A stretch of 64,000 nt of DNA from Lachnospiraceae bacterium (GTDB taxonomy: Bacteria; Bacillota; Clostridia; Lachnospirales; Lachnospiraceae), in assembly GCA_017503735.1 (NCBI GenBank), contig JAFVSN010000037.1, positions 21,481 through 85,480 of the forward strand. Direction: 5' to 3'. Shown piece after piece: positions 42,697 through 49,658 of the stretch (position 1 is its first letter; each line of letters begins with the position of its first letter). Position numbers and translations under genes: made by a program. The notes under the pieces are model-generated. The model worked only from the letters and a program-made list of their open reading frames with translations, was not told the DNA's origin and ran no database searches.

Positions 42697-43050
42697 TTAT
42701 TCCGACTTCTTTTTTTCTCTCTCTTCCACTACCGCAATGAGATTTTCCAGATACAACATTGCCATCTCGCAGATTATATACATCCTTGTGTCTTTGTACA
42801 CACTCTCATAAAACGCTTTCCTAACACTTTCTATCTCGTCCAACACTCTGTGAAGCATAGCGGGTGTGGAGGATTCCAATGCTTCTCTGTTAAGATATCC
42901 AGTAGCGTTGTTTAACTGTAACTGCACATCTCTTATATCATCTTTCCCTACGCCTTTATACTTAGCGTCTCTCAGTAAATCCGCCCCGGATACATCCGGG
43001 AACCGTTTACGCATCTCTTTTTTGAACTGCTTTTCAAATTCTGCGTCCAT
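42697..43050 (-). CDS. Phage hypothetical protein (117 aa)
   Basis: 117 residues, helical and charged. KQFKKEMRKRFPDVSGADLLRDAKYKGVG is followed by a long helix (ALESSTPAMLHRVLDEIESVRKAFYESVY) and a Leu-rich helix. No family is recognised. It is the last gene of the early operon, next to its terminator, where some phages encode late-gene activators; there is no clear HTH, so that role is only a possibility for the late-promoter-like sites. The ATG at 43050 has GGAGG 6 nt upstream. Confidence 0.6.
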   Translation of the reverse strand: MDAEFEKQFKKEMRKRFPDVSGADLLRDAKYKGVGKDDIRDVQLQLNNATGYLNREALESSTPAMLHRVLDEIESVRKAFYESVYKDTRMYIICEMAMLYLENLIAVVEEREKKKSE

Positions 43051-43064
43051 AGGCATCCTCCGTT

Positions 43065-43364
43065 CTATTCCGCCGGCATGTCGTAGCATCCAAACTTCAT
43101 TTCTCGATAAGGTTCCATATCATCCGCTGTATGGCACACTCCACTATAATAATCTTTGACAATCATGCAATACTCAATAAATTCCTCTAATACCTCTTTT
43201 GCCCTTTCCTCTGTCCCATATCTTCCGATTGTCTGTCCTCCCATATTAAACCCTACACGAATCTCATACACCGTCTTTCCATCCTCACGATCGCTAGCCA
43301 TGTACAAAGCGTCACACGATGATAGAACGATTACAATATCCTTATTCTGTGACCTAATCAGCAT
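43065..43364 (-). CDS. Phage hypothetical protein (99 aa)
   Basis: 99 residues. A beta-rich N-terminus (MLIRSQNKDIVIVLSSCDALYMAS), a segment with VGFNMGGQTIGRYGTEERAKEVLEEFIEYCM typical of small phage proteins found near dUTPase genes, and a Cys-containing tail. No function assigned. It starts 8 nt after the dUTPase stop, with GGTAGGTGATTGT before the ATG. Confidence 0.6.
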   Translation of the reverse strand: MLIRSQNKDIVIVLSSCDALYMASDREDGKTVYEIRVGFNMGGQTIGRYGTEERAKEVLEEFIEYCMIVKDYYSGVCHTADDMEPYREMKFGCYDMPAE

Positions 43365-43372
43365 ACAATCAC

Positions 43373-43792
43373 CTACCTTCCCGAACTACCGAATCCATTG
43401 TTTCCTCGATCCGTTTCTTCCAGACTGTCCACATGGACAAGCTTAGTTTCCGGAATCGGCAGAATAACAATCTGAATGACCTTATCTCCCTTTTCGAAAA
43501 TGTAAGGAGAATTGCTGTCATTATACATCTTTACCTTGATACTTCCTGTGTATCCCGCATCAACTACGCCTTCGCCGGTCAGACCATGCTTTACATTCAG
43601 ACCGGACTTGCTCTTAAGGAAGCCCACATACCCGTCCGGGATAACCATGTGGACACCGGTATCAATCGTCCAACTGCACTTCGGCGCAACCCCAAACGCA
43701 TCCGGAGCATAGATATCGTATCCCGCATCGCTTTTGTGTGCCTTTGTCGGCATCTTTGCTCCTTTATCAAGCATCACCTTAATCTCAACCAT
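43373..43792 (-). CDS. dut: dUTP diphosphatase
   Basis: 139 residues, trimeric dUTPase with all five motifs in order: SDAGYDIYAPD (20-30), FLKSKSGLNVKHGL with the Ser (57-70), GVVDAGYTGSIKVKMYN with catalytic Asp (73-89), GDKVIQIVILP (98-108) and the C-terminal DRGNNGFGSSGR that closes over the substrate. It hydrolyses dUTP to dUMP and keeps uracil out of phage DNA. ATG at 43792, overlapping the DUF1064 gene by 8 nt. Confidence 0.93.
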   Translation of the reverse strand: MVEIKVMLDKGAKMPTKAHKSDAGYDIYAPDAFGVAPKCSWTIDTGVHMVIPDGYVGFLKSKSGLNVKHGLTGEGVVDAGYTGSIKVKMYNDSNSPYIFEKGDKVIQIVILPIPETKLVHVDSLEETDRGNNGFGSSGR

Positions 43793-44180
43793 TTTTATTT
43801 ACCTCTCTTATCTTTATTCCGTACCTTTCGAGCATGAGCTTCCGCTTCACTACAAACAAATCATATGCCGCGCCCTTGCGGCATCCCTTTACGTCTTCCA
43901 CGACGGTCTTATAAAACAAACCATCTTCATCTCTTATACTGTAAACAAAGTCGGCAACATAGGAGCATTTGCGCTCTATCAGCTTCCCTTTTTTCTTTCC
44001 GTCCCCCGGTTCTCTCTGCTCCGGGATAAGAATATACTCAACTTGTCGTTGCAAATTGCATATTCCTCCGGAGTCTTCCAGGAGCTTCAATTCTTGCCAC
44101 CGGTGAAACTCTGCCATGCTGTCAAACTTCTGACCGTCAACTACAATCTTTTTTGCATGATACTTGTTTTTCTTCCACAT
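43785..44180 (-). CDS. DUF1064 protein, probable restriction-endonuclease-fold nuclease
   Basis: 131 residues. NKYHAKKIVVDGQKFDSMAEFHRWQELKLLEDSGGI at the start, then VEYILIPEQ and RKCSYVADFVYSIRD with KTVVEDVKG, place the Glu/Asp and Asp-x-K residues of a PD-(D/E)xK fold. DUF1064 proteins occur in phage replication regions and are thought to cut branched DNA. ATG at 44180 with TGAGGTAGTT upstream; an upstream in-frame start at 44234 overlaps the preceding gene. Confidence 0.8.
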   Translation of the reverse strand: MWKKNKYHAKKIVVDGQKFDSMAEFHRWQELKLLEDSGGICNLQRQVEYILIPEQREPGDGKKKGKLIERKCSYVADFVYSIRDEDGLFYKTVVEDVKGCRKGAAYDLFVVKRKLMLERYGIKIREVNKNG

Positions 44181-44187
44181 AACTACC

Positions 44188-44400
44188 TCACTCGTATTTT
44201 TGGATAATCGGATTGTACAGCTTGCAATTTTCAAAGTTACCGTTGCAATACTTTTCCTTCACCTTTTCCTTGTATTGCTTACCCCTAAATTCTAACGCAA
44301 TTCTGCTCCCTATCTCTAACCCTTCGCAATGTATTCTTTTCTCTTCTTCGGATAAGTAAAAAGGGCATTTCACATTTACGCTTGCATAATCTGTAGGCAT
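44188..44400 (-). CDS. Small Cys-containing phage protein (70 aa)
   Basis: 70 residues with four spaced cysteines (KCPFYL, RIHCEG, KYCNGN, ENCKLY) that could bind one zinc. The family is common next to DUF1064 genes in Clostridia phages and has no known role. It overlaps the helicase loader gene by 25 nt. A GGGTTAGA-N20-TAGAAT string inside it (44289-44322, minus strand) resembles the late-promoter-like sites. Confidence 0.65.
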   Translation of the reverse strand: MPTDYASVNVKCPFYLSEEEKRIHCEGLEIGSRIALEFRGKQYKEKVKEKYCNGNFENCKLYNPIIQKYE

Positions 44401-44936
44401 TCTCTCCCTCCTTCCCCCGTAAGTCTCTTTGATTCCTTCTCCGCAATCATAGCCTTTACGTCTCTCGGCAGCCGAATCATCTGATTTTTCTTTGCAAGGA
44501 CCGCCCTGTATGTACGCATAAAGTTTGATTGCACTACGCTGTGAATACTACCGGTATCCATAGTGGCCCATTCTCTGATATTCCCGGAATTACCCACCGC
44601 CTCCCTCACTTCCGGTGGGAGCTTCGCAAACTCTTCCTCTGCCGCATAGATTCCGTTTCTTATTGCCTTTGCCACATATCCCCACGCTTGCATCTCGTTC
44701 AATTCTTCCGGAGCTGTCAGCGAATGATAGCAACCCAGGACTTGTCCCACGGACGGAGCAAAACCGCCTGTATCCGTCGATATAAATGCTTTAAGCGCAA
44801 GGGCTATGTTTTTGTAGTCGTACTCTTCAAGCATGAGATGCCACACATCCACCGTATCAGTGAGATTTGTTGGGCGATAGTTTGGATACGCAGCGCACAT
44901 AACTTGAATCAGCTTCTTCGTTTCCTCGCGCGTCAT
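44376..44936 (-). CDS. Replicative helicase loader/inhibitor (G39P-like)
   Basis: 186 residues. The N-terminal part (MTREETKKLIQVMCAAYPNYRPTNLTDTVDVWHLMLEEYDYKNIALALKAFISTDTGGFAPSVGQ) is the hallmark of SPP1 G39P-type loaders, which deliver the DnaB-type helicase to the origin-bound initiator. The C-terminal half is helical. No helicase gene is present in the prophage, so the host helicase is presumably recruited. It lies directly downstream of the DnaD-like initiator. ATG at 44936 follows AGGAAGGAGAAGGAAA. Confidence 0.82.
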   Translation of the reverse strand: MTREETKKLIQVMCAAYPNYRPTNLTDTVDVWHLMLEEYDYKNIALALKAFISTDTGGFAPSVGQVLGCYHSLTAPEELNEMQAWGYVAKAIRNGIYAAEEEFAKLPPEVREAVGNSGNIREWATMDTGSIHSVVQSNFMRTYRAVLAKKNQMIRLPRDVKAMIAEKESKRLTGEGGRECLQIMQA

Positions 44937-44950
44937 TTTCCTTCTCCTTC

Positions 44951-45676
44951 CTAAACATTGTCCCAATTAACACCACCAACCTTCTGTTGTCTATCCCTCA
45001 AAGCGAATAACCCTTGCCACGAATTAAGAATTGACTGCTCCAGGATAGCAACAGCGGTATCCGCATCTCCCCCGGACAGTTTCTCCAATTCCTTCATCGC
45101 AAGCTCTACCGCCTTATCCGTCATAGGTTTCTTAATCTTCACACGCATCTGCACATAGCTCTTGAACGCTCCATCGAGTACGATATCATTCGGATAGTAA
45201 ACCACCGGCTCCGCAGCTTTCTTCGCAGTGGCCTTCTTCGGTTTTCCCTCGGTGTGCGCCGGTTGCACGCCATCTGCGCGCTGTTCGCACGCCGTTTCCC
45301 TTTCAATCAGCTTTGAATCATCAATCGGACTTCCCTCGGTGAGCGAATATGCCCCATTATCTTTCAAAAGCAGCTTCGCCTTTATATCCGTGTACTGCGT
45401 CTCGTGGTATCTGTTCCGGGAAATCGTGTTGTGCATCCGCCAGTGTTTTATTATAACCACGCCATCAATCACCAGAATAAAACGTTTGTCCACCAGGTAC
45501 TGATAATCCTTCTTTGAAGCTCCTACGTTTCCCATAACCTTCTTCACCTTATTCACGAACCCATCATCATCCGCATTCATGCAGAATTGAAAATACAGCC
45601 CTTGTGCCGATAGCGGCATATCTGTGAACGGATCACTGTCCGTTATTTTCGCGGTGAACATCCTCTTACTTGACAT
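44951..45676 (-). CDS. Phage replication initiator (DnaD-like replisome organiser)
   Basis: 241 residues. The N-terminus (MSSKRMFTAKITDSDPFTDMPLSAQGLYFQFCMNADDDGFVNKVKKVMGNVGASKKDYQYLVDKRFIL, then HWRMHNTISRNRYHETQY) is the winged-helix DNA-binding domain of phage replisome organisers. A linker rich in Ala/Lys (about 125-165) is encoded by DNA that contains four 11-bp iterons. The C-terminal domain (about 185-240) resembles DnaB/DnaD regions. It binds the origin and, with the adjacent loader, starts phage replication. The origin in the linker-coding DNA is inferred from the iterons. Confidence 0.82.
   Translation of the reverse strand: MSSKRMFTAKITDSDPFTDMPLSAQGLYFQFCMNADDDGFVNKVKKVMGNVGASKKDYQYLVDKRFILVIDGVVIIKHWRMHNTISRNRYHETQYTDIKAKLLLKDNGAYSLTEGSPIDDSKLIERETACEQRADGVQPAHTEGKPKKATAKKAAEPVVYYPNDIVLDGAFKSYVQMRVKIKKPMTDKAVELAMKELEKLSGGDADTAVAILEQSILNSWQGLFALRDRQQKVGGVNWDNV
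45253..45296. repeat. Four 11-bp iterons inside the initiator gene (origin candidate 1)
   Basis: Four contiguous units: TGTGCGCCGGT, TGCACGCCATC, TGCGCGCTGTT, CGCACGCCGTT, in strict 11-bp register on the plus strand. The same units occur at 54329-54439. Phages often carry their origin within the initiator gene. Confidence 0.72.
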
Positions 45677-45697
45677 ATCCTCGCTTCCCTTCTTATG

Positions 45698-46177
45698 TTA
45701 TTTCTCCGGCTTGTACGATTCCGGTAATGGCATCCACGCTTCCGGATGCACTATGCTCCATCCATCCGTGAAGTTCTTTCCGGTCCAAAATGCCCTCCAC
45801 GGATATTTTGTGCCTTTGAATGAAACAAGGTATACTTCTAATGGTTTTCCGTCAAACTCTGGATTCTCTTCCGGTTCTTCTGGCAATCTCTCACTGCAAG
45901 GAATCCACCCATTGTTTCCGCCTGTTATTTGTAACTCCTGTAGGCGGCATCCGTCTTCGCAACCGAAAACACATTGCGAACAATCACTATCTTCTCCGCA
46001 GTTTTTCTTTGCTTCCAACAGTTCATCCATGATGTTCTTCGTGTATTCCGCTTCGACTTCATACATAAAACATCCCATCTTACCAAGAGAAACCACAAGG
46101 GTGTTTGGTTCAAAATTTCGGGCTTCTTCTGCCAATTCATCCAACTTGTCGTGTATCAATTCAAACGCTTCTTTCAT
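45698..46177 (-). CDS. DUF551-containing phage protein (159 aa)
   Basis: 159 residues. The C-terminal part (GWIPCSERLPEEPEENPEF...; VYLVSFKGTKYPWRAFWTGKNFTDG...; HPEAWMPLPESYKPE) is a DUF551 domain, common in phage accessory genes. The N-terminal half is helical with a Cys cluster (CGEDSDCSQCVFGCEDGCR) that probably binds zinc. Role unknown. ATG at 46177 follows AAAGGAGCAACC. Confidence 0.78.
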   Translation of the reverse strand: MKEAFELIHDKLDELAEEARNFEPNTLVVSLGKMGCFMYEVEAEYTKNIMDELLEAKKNCGEDSDCSQCVFGCEDGCRLQELQITGGNNGWIPCSERLPEEPEENPEFDGKPLEVYLVSFKGTKYPWRAFWTGKNFTDGWSIVHPEAWMPLPESYKPEK

Positions 46178-46212
46178 GGTTGCTCCTTTCTATAAAAAAC
46201 TAAAAAATGCTT

Positions 46213-46431
46213 TTAATATCGTTTCGCAATATCACATATCCACCTCGTTACACCTATAAAAATCACAAATGCAACAAGTCCTACTACAGACAACCACCAC
46301 TTATACGACCATCCCACCAAAAACAATGCACCCGAAATAAAAATCATAAAAACCAAAGCTACAATGATAACGACTGCAATTATTTTTAAGAAGGTATCAA
46401 ATATCATTTCCAATAAATCTATTAAGTGCAT
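46213..46431 (-). CDS. Small phage membrane protein (72 aa)
   Basis: 72 residues with two hydrophobic helices (about 15-40 and 44-62, IIAVVIIVALVFMIFISGALFLVG and WWLSVVGLVAFVIFIG segments) and a short cytoplasmic tail. Location in the early region argues against a holin; superinfection exclusion or host-membrane takeover are possible. No family recognised. It starts 3 nt after the stop of the upstream gene. Confidence 0.6.
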   Translation of the reverse strand: MHLIDLLEMIFDTFLKIIAVVIIVALVFMIFISGALFLVGWSYKWWLSVVGLVAFVIFIGVTRWICDIAKRY

Positions 46432-46434
46432 CCC

Positions 46435-46824
46435 TTACTCCTTTCCTTCTTTTACGGTCAAAACATTAAAATCATAACCGCTTTCTATGAATCTGATAGT
46501 CTTTTCGTGGTTGCAAGCATTTCCGAGATATGTATAAATAATATCCATATCCTTTTCTGTGAACGATGTTCCAAGAAACTTATTGATTCCATTCAGCATA
46601 AACGCATGAAACTCATTATTTTTCTTGTCGGTTCGGTACGGACAAGTTTTGTATGCAGGTCTTGAAAACCATTCAAGCACTTTGCACTTTATATCAAGTT
46701 CCGTCTTACAATCCTTCAAAATTAAGTATTGATTTGTATATCCGTGTGCGATAAACTCTCCGCACTGATTTATAAAACTTCCGCTAAAACAATTCATAAG
46801 CCTTTGTATCAATTCCCAATTCAT
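46435..46824 (-). CDS. Phage hypothetical protein (129 aa)
   Basis: 129 residues, mixed alpha/beta, Cys- and Tyr-rich (NCFSGSFINQCGEFIAHGYTNQYLILKDCKTELDIKCKVLEWFSRPAYKTCPY), with a C-terminal helical region (GINKFLGTSFTEKDMDIIYTYLGNACNHEKTI). Related small proteins occur in early regions of Clostridia phages, with no known function. Its stop overlaps the ribosome site of the downstream membrane-protein gene. Confidence 0.6.
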   Translation of the reverse strand: MNWELIQRLMNCFSGSFINQCGEFIAHGYTNQYLILKDCKTELDIKCKVLEWFSRPAYKTCPYRTDKKNNEFHAFMLNGINKFLGTSFTEKDMDIIYTYLGNACNHEKTIRFIESGYDFNVLTVKEGKE

Positions 46825-46826
46825 AC

Positions 46827-47111
46827 TTACTCCTTTCCTCGGACAATCGAGATTGCCTGTGACACCGCAAGTTTCTGATTCATATTTACCAGGTCATGCA
46901 ACACTTCCAGTTCCGCAACCTTTGCTTCCATCGGTTTCCGTGTGTTCCATGCTTCGATGGATTCTTCTTTGTTGGAATAATCGAAATATACGTTTGCACA
47001 ACAATCACCATTTTGACATACAAAGTTATATGCCACTGTTCTTGCATCCACTTGTTCCGGGATGATTTTCACTTCCCCACCGCAGAACGGACAGGATTTT
47101 AATTCTGCCAT
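46827..47111 (-). CDS. Lar-like restriction alleviation protein
   Basis: 94 residues. The first 60 (ELKSCPFCGGEVKIIPEQ...; FVCQNGDCCANVYFDYSNKEESIEAWNTRKP) form the zinc-binding Lar/Com-like domain: CPFCGG, a second CxxxxxC pair and the WNTR signature. In Rac prophage, Lar modulates type I restriction to protect phage DNA. Many phage homologues are known only by this domain. ATG at 47111 follows GAAAGGAGAGTGATACC. Confidence 0.8.
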   Translation of the reverse strand: MAELKSCPFCGGEVKIIPEQVDARTVAYNFVCQNGDCCANVYFDYSNKEESIEAWNTRKPMEAKVAELEVLHDLVNMNQKLAVSQAISIVRGKE

Positions 47112-47126
47112 GGTATCACTCTCCTT

Positions 47127-47291
47127 TCATGGCTCCGGATTCTCGTTTACCTTAATCAATACCTGTTTATCATCGACATTGTATGCGATTAAGCCCGTTC
47201 GCTCATAATCAATATACCCTACACCGCTTCTTTGCAAGTTTTCCATTGCTTTTCTAACCTCATTCATAATCAAAGTTTCAATATGCGACAT
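47127..47291 (-). CDS. Small phage protein (54 aa)
   Basis: 54 residues: helical N-terminus (MSHIETLIMNEVRKAMENLQRSG) and a beta-rich C-terminus (GYIDYERTGLIAYNVDDKQVLIKVNE). No family recognised. ATG at 47291 follows AAAGGAGTGATACC, the same ribosome-site sequence used by the next gene. The longer frame to 47342 runs into the upstream gene and is not needed. Confidence 0.6.
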   Translation of the reverse strand: MSHIETLIMNEVRKAMENLQRSGVGYIDYERTGLIAYNVDDKQVLIKVNENPEP

Positions 47292-47295
47292 GGTA

Positions 47296-47721
47296 TCACT
47301 CCTTTCCTTTGCTCCAATCAAGTTTCTGTCCGCAACCATCACAGTATCTTTGATTTCTACGCACTAAATGTCCACACAAGGTACATGAAGCAACATATAA
47401 ATCCTTACGTTCATTCAATTCCCTTACCTTCTTTGCCGTTGCCTTTTCCAAAGCATCCTTGATTTTCAATTTTCCGATGCAATCAGAACATCCGGTTTCC
47501 GCATAGGAGCATTCCCCTACAAGATGCTTAATATCGCAATCATATTTCTTTTCCTTCAACTCTCGGAACTCGGAAACAGTGCCGATTGCATGAAGTTCTT
47601 GAACTTCTTCAAGGGCGGAAATTGCTACATCAAGTACATCATCTGATAGACTAAAACACCTTTGTAGCCTGTATAATTTCAATGATTGCAAAGCTCCCTC
47701 TTTAGATACAGCATTACTCAT
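47296..47721 (-). CDS. Phage protein with two Cys clusters (141 aa)
   Basis: 141 residues. The N-terminal helices (GALQSLKLYRLQRCFSLSDDVLDVAISALEEVQEL) are shared by many phage accessory proteins; a Cys group (YDCDIKHLVGECSYAETGCSDC) and a terminal zinc ribbon (ASCTLCGHLVRRNQRYCDGCGQ) follow. Probably binds nucleic acid or a host enzyme; the function is unknown. Its ATG overlaps the stop of the 43-aa gene as ATGA. Confidence 0.65.
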   Translation of the reverse strand: MSNAVSKEGALQSLKLYRLQRCFSLSDDVLDVAISALEEVQELHAIGTVSEFRELKEKKYDCDIKHLVGECSYAETGCSDCIGKLKIKDALEKATAKKVRELNERKDLYVASCTLCGHLVRRNQRYCDGCGQKLDWSKGKE

Positions 47722-47849
47722 TTCTGCTTATCTCGCTTTCTCTTTTTCTGCAAACTTTCTCCGTACTTCTTTGGGGAAATACACGGTTTTTCTTCCTTCG
47801 GCTTTATACGAAAAGTAGTCTTGTATTTGGGAACTTCGAACTCTCTCAT
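47718..47849 (-). CDS. Small basic phage protein (43 aa)
   Basis: A 43-residue frame starting MREFEVPKYKTTFRIKPKEE and ending in a run of lysines (LQKKKKRDKQK). Its ATG overlaps the upstream stop (GAATGA) and its TGA overlaps the downstream ATG (ATGA), so three genes are chained by 4-nt overlaps. That chain is the evidence for this frame over the longer competing ORF at 47728-47967, which has no ribosome site. Function unknown. Confidence 0.6.
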   Translation of the reverse strand: MREFEVPKYKTTFRIKPKEEKPCISPKKYGESLQKKRKRDKQK

Positions 47850-48193
47850 TCCATACCGCCTTTCTCCGCAAGTGCGGATTCGGCTTCTTCACGGGTGAGG
47901 TAAAAATTGATTTTAAACATATCCAAAATAACCCATTTATTTTGCCGTAATCTGACATACCAATCATAGGTTTCCAATGAAAATTCCATTACGGTATCTT
48001 CTTCAATCTTTTTTTGATAAAAGTTGATATAATAGACCGTATCTCCTACACCACACGGCAACCGCAGAAGAAGTCCTTGTTCCTCTGACGTTTCATACTC
48101 CTTCAACTTCTTCTGAACCTCGATAATGTAGTCATTTTCCACATCCTCAACCTTCCCTTTGAATGTGTAAATATCGTCTACCAATCTCTCCAT
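47846..48193 (-). CDS. Phage protein of the LPCKVGDTVY type (115 aa)
   Basis: 115 residues. LLLRLPCGVGDTVYYINFYQKKIEEDTVMEFSL and the closing FYLTREEAESALAEKGG are hallmarks of a very common but uncharacterised phage protein family. The N-terminal helix may oligomerise. ATG at 48193, whose upstream ribosome site is the GGAGAGTGA that also ends the preceding gene. Confidence 0.7.
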   Translation of the reverse strand: MERLVDDIYTFKGKVEDVENDYIIEVQKKLKEYETSEEQGLLLRLPCGVGDTVYYINFYQKKIEEDTVMEFSLETYDWYVRLRQNKWVILDMFKINFYLTREEAESALAEKGGME

Positions 48194-48197
48194 TCCG

Positions 48198-48464
48198 TCA
48201 CTCTCCTATCTGCTCAATCGGCTCAAAATATTCTGCAAGATGCTCCTTTGTTATCTCAATCCACGGATGGCTTTTTGCTTTTTTGGATTTCCAAATTCGT
48301 TCAAGGTGAACACAATCTTTATCACCGATGATATTGTAAATCAGTTCCGATTCCTGTCTTTGCCATACACTGCCAACCGGAACGGTTAAACACTTTCCTT
48401 CTATCAAAAAGCCATCTTCATCATATTTATCTACAGAAAATTCTTTAATACATCGGTACTTCAT
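48198..48464 (-). CDS. Phage hypothetical protein (88 aa)
   Basis: 88 residues. KYRCIKEFSVDKYDEDGFLIEGKCLTVPVGSVWQRQ and the end WIEITKEHLAEYFEPI match small phage proteins of unknown function with an SH3-like beta barrel appearance. It ends in Ile-Gly-Glu-stop, whose codons double as the ribosome site GGAGAGTGA of the next gene. Confidence 0.62.
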   Translation of the reverse strand: MKYRCIKEFSVDKYDEDGFLIEGKCLTVPVGSVWQRQESELIYNIIGDKDCVHLERIWKSKKAKSHPWIEITKEHLAEYFEPIEQIGE

Positions 48465-48476
48465 GCACTCACTCTC

Positions 48477-48758
48477 CTATCTGCCGAACAGTTCCTTCGT
48501 TTTCTTGTAAAGGAACTCCACATCTTCAACTCCTAAAGTCGGTGATACCATCTGCCAGTGTCCGTACTTTGCAGAATGCCGAATCCACTCACTTTCCATC
48601 GGTTCAAGCATCGGAGTATCGTTTCGGATAAAATCACTCATGCTAATATCTACCGTCTTAATGTTCTTGTTGAATATCATTGCCAATTCCACAGAACCAT
48701 CACTTTGTTTATAAACCACGCAACTTTCCGTTTCATCGTATTTGTTTCTTTCGTCCAT
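48477..48758 (-). CDS. Phage hypothetical protein (93 aa)
   Basis: 93 residues starting MDERNKYDETESCVVYKQSDGSVELAMIF, with WQMVSPTLGVEDVEFLYKKTKELFG at the end. No family recognised. ATG at 48758 follows GGAGAGTGAGCGC from the upstream stop. It is one of a run of small genes coupled by the same stop/ribosome-site sequence. Confidence 0.58.
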   Translation of the reverse strand: MDERNKYDETESCVVYKQSDGSVELAMIFNKNIKTVDISMSDFIRNDTPMLEPMESEWIRHSAKYGHWQMVSPTLGVEDVEFLYKKTKELFGR

Positions 48759-48762
48759 GCGC

Positions 48763-49266
48763 TCACTCTCCAATCTGCCGAAGCAAATCACCGATTGAAA
48801 TTTTCTTCCCGGTCTTTTTCAAATCCACTTTGTACCAATCCTCAACACATCCGTTTTCCGTAAAAACAAAGCAAGTGTTTTCTAAACCTTCGTCAATGAC
48901 AAGTGCCTTCGTTCCTTCTTCATCCTCCACCACATCCCCCACCTTGATTTCCTTTTCCTTCTCATAGGCTTCGATTTTGGCAAGGGCTTCTTCTGCGGTG
49001 AAATCTTTAAATACGAAATATGGTACTCTTCCAAAGATGTCCATTACACTATTTGAATCAAATCCGCCATCTTTTATTCCCAACAAAACCTTCTTTGCCA
49101 ACTCCCACGCATCCGCAAGCCCCTGTTCGTAGGTTTTGCCTATCACGTCCATGTTGCTTCTGGCAAAATATACTTCTCCGAAATAATGGGCTTTAACCAC
49201 TACTCCGCTTTCGCACACCTTTGTAATCTCTCCCTTTACTGATACTTCATCACCAACTTTAAACAT
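48763..49266 (-). CDS. Phage hypothetical protein with two KOW/SH3-like segments (167 aa)
   Basis: 167 residues. Two short beta-barrel-like segments begin FKVGDEVSVKGEITKV (residue 2) and IKVGDVVEDEEGTKAL (near 113), each VGD-led as in KOW/Tudor-like folds. A helical middle part contains YEQGLADAWELAKKVLL, a pattern frequent in Lachnospiraceae phage proteins. Function unknown; nucleic-acid or protein binding is plausible. Confidence 0.62.
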   Translation of the reverse strand: MFKVGDEVSVKGEITKVCESGVVVKAHYFGEVYFARSNMDVIGKTYEQGLADAWELAKKVLLGIKDGGFDSNSVMDIFGRVPYFVFKDFTAEEALAKIEAYEKEKEIKVGDVVEDEEGTKALVIDEGLENTCFVFTENGCVEDWYKVDLKKTGKKISIGDLLRQIGE

Positions 49267-49280
49267 ACTTGCTCTACCTC

Positions 49281-49478
49281 CTAATCAAATACTTTCCTTT
49301 TCTTCTTTTCATCCCTTATTCTGTGAAGTTTTTTTGCCAACTCCGGATCGGCGTTTTCGATTTCCTCTGTGTGCCATCGTCTGCCACACCCGGAACATTC
49401 CCTTTGCCGATATACCCGGTTTCCTTCTTTGGCGCAGTTTATAACCTTGCTTTTCCCTCCACACTTAAAACAAATCAT
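49281..49478 (-). CDS. NrdR-like zinc-ribbon phage protein (65 aa)
   Basis: 65 residues. CFKCGGKSKVINC...RECSGCGRRWHTEE is a four-cysteine zinc ribbon like that of NrdR, followed by a Lys/Arg-rich helix. The ATP-cone of true NrdR is absent. It may bind DNA or a host regulator. It overlaps the next gene upstream by 4 nt. Confidence 0.7.
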   Translation of the reverse strand: MICFKCGGKSKVINCAKEGNRVYRQRECSGCGRRWHTEEIENADPELAKKLHRIRDEKKKRKVFD

Positions 49479-49657
49479 GCCTTACCCCTTTTTAACCTCT
49501 TTCCACACTTCACGCATTTGTGATACTTCGTCCTTTTGGTCCGCAACGGAAGAAACTCGTGCTTACATTCTCCCGGCTTTATATCTTCCACTGGCTGCGT
49601 TCCAAAAACATCCGATATATTCATCTGTCCGTCACACTCGTAATTTTCTCCAATCAT
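49475..49657 (-). CDS. Zinc-ribbon phage protein sharing a motif with the methyltransferase N-terminus (60 aa)
   Basis: 60 residues: IGENYECDGQMNISDVF, then GECKHEFLPL and KCVKCGKRLKRG, a CxxC pair with the first Cys/His as possible ligands. The ECDGQMNI stretch parallels CEGQINIFEL at the N-terminus of the adjacent methyltransferase. The ATG at 49657 follows AAAGGAGTATGAC at the 3' end of the methyltransferase remnant. Confidence 0.6.
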   Translation of the reverse strand: MIGENYECDGQMNISDVFGTQPVEDIKPGECKHEFLPLRTKRTKYHKCVKCGKRLKRGKA

Positions 49658-49658
49658 G

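Noticed and set aside
47728-47967. 79-aa ORF competing with the 43-aa gene
   Set aside because: It overlaps the upstream gene by over 100 nt and lacks a ribosome site, whereas the 43-aa frame is chained to both neighbours by start/stop overlaps.
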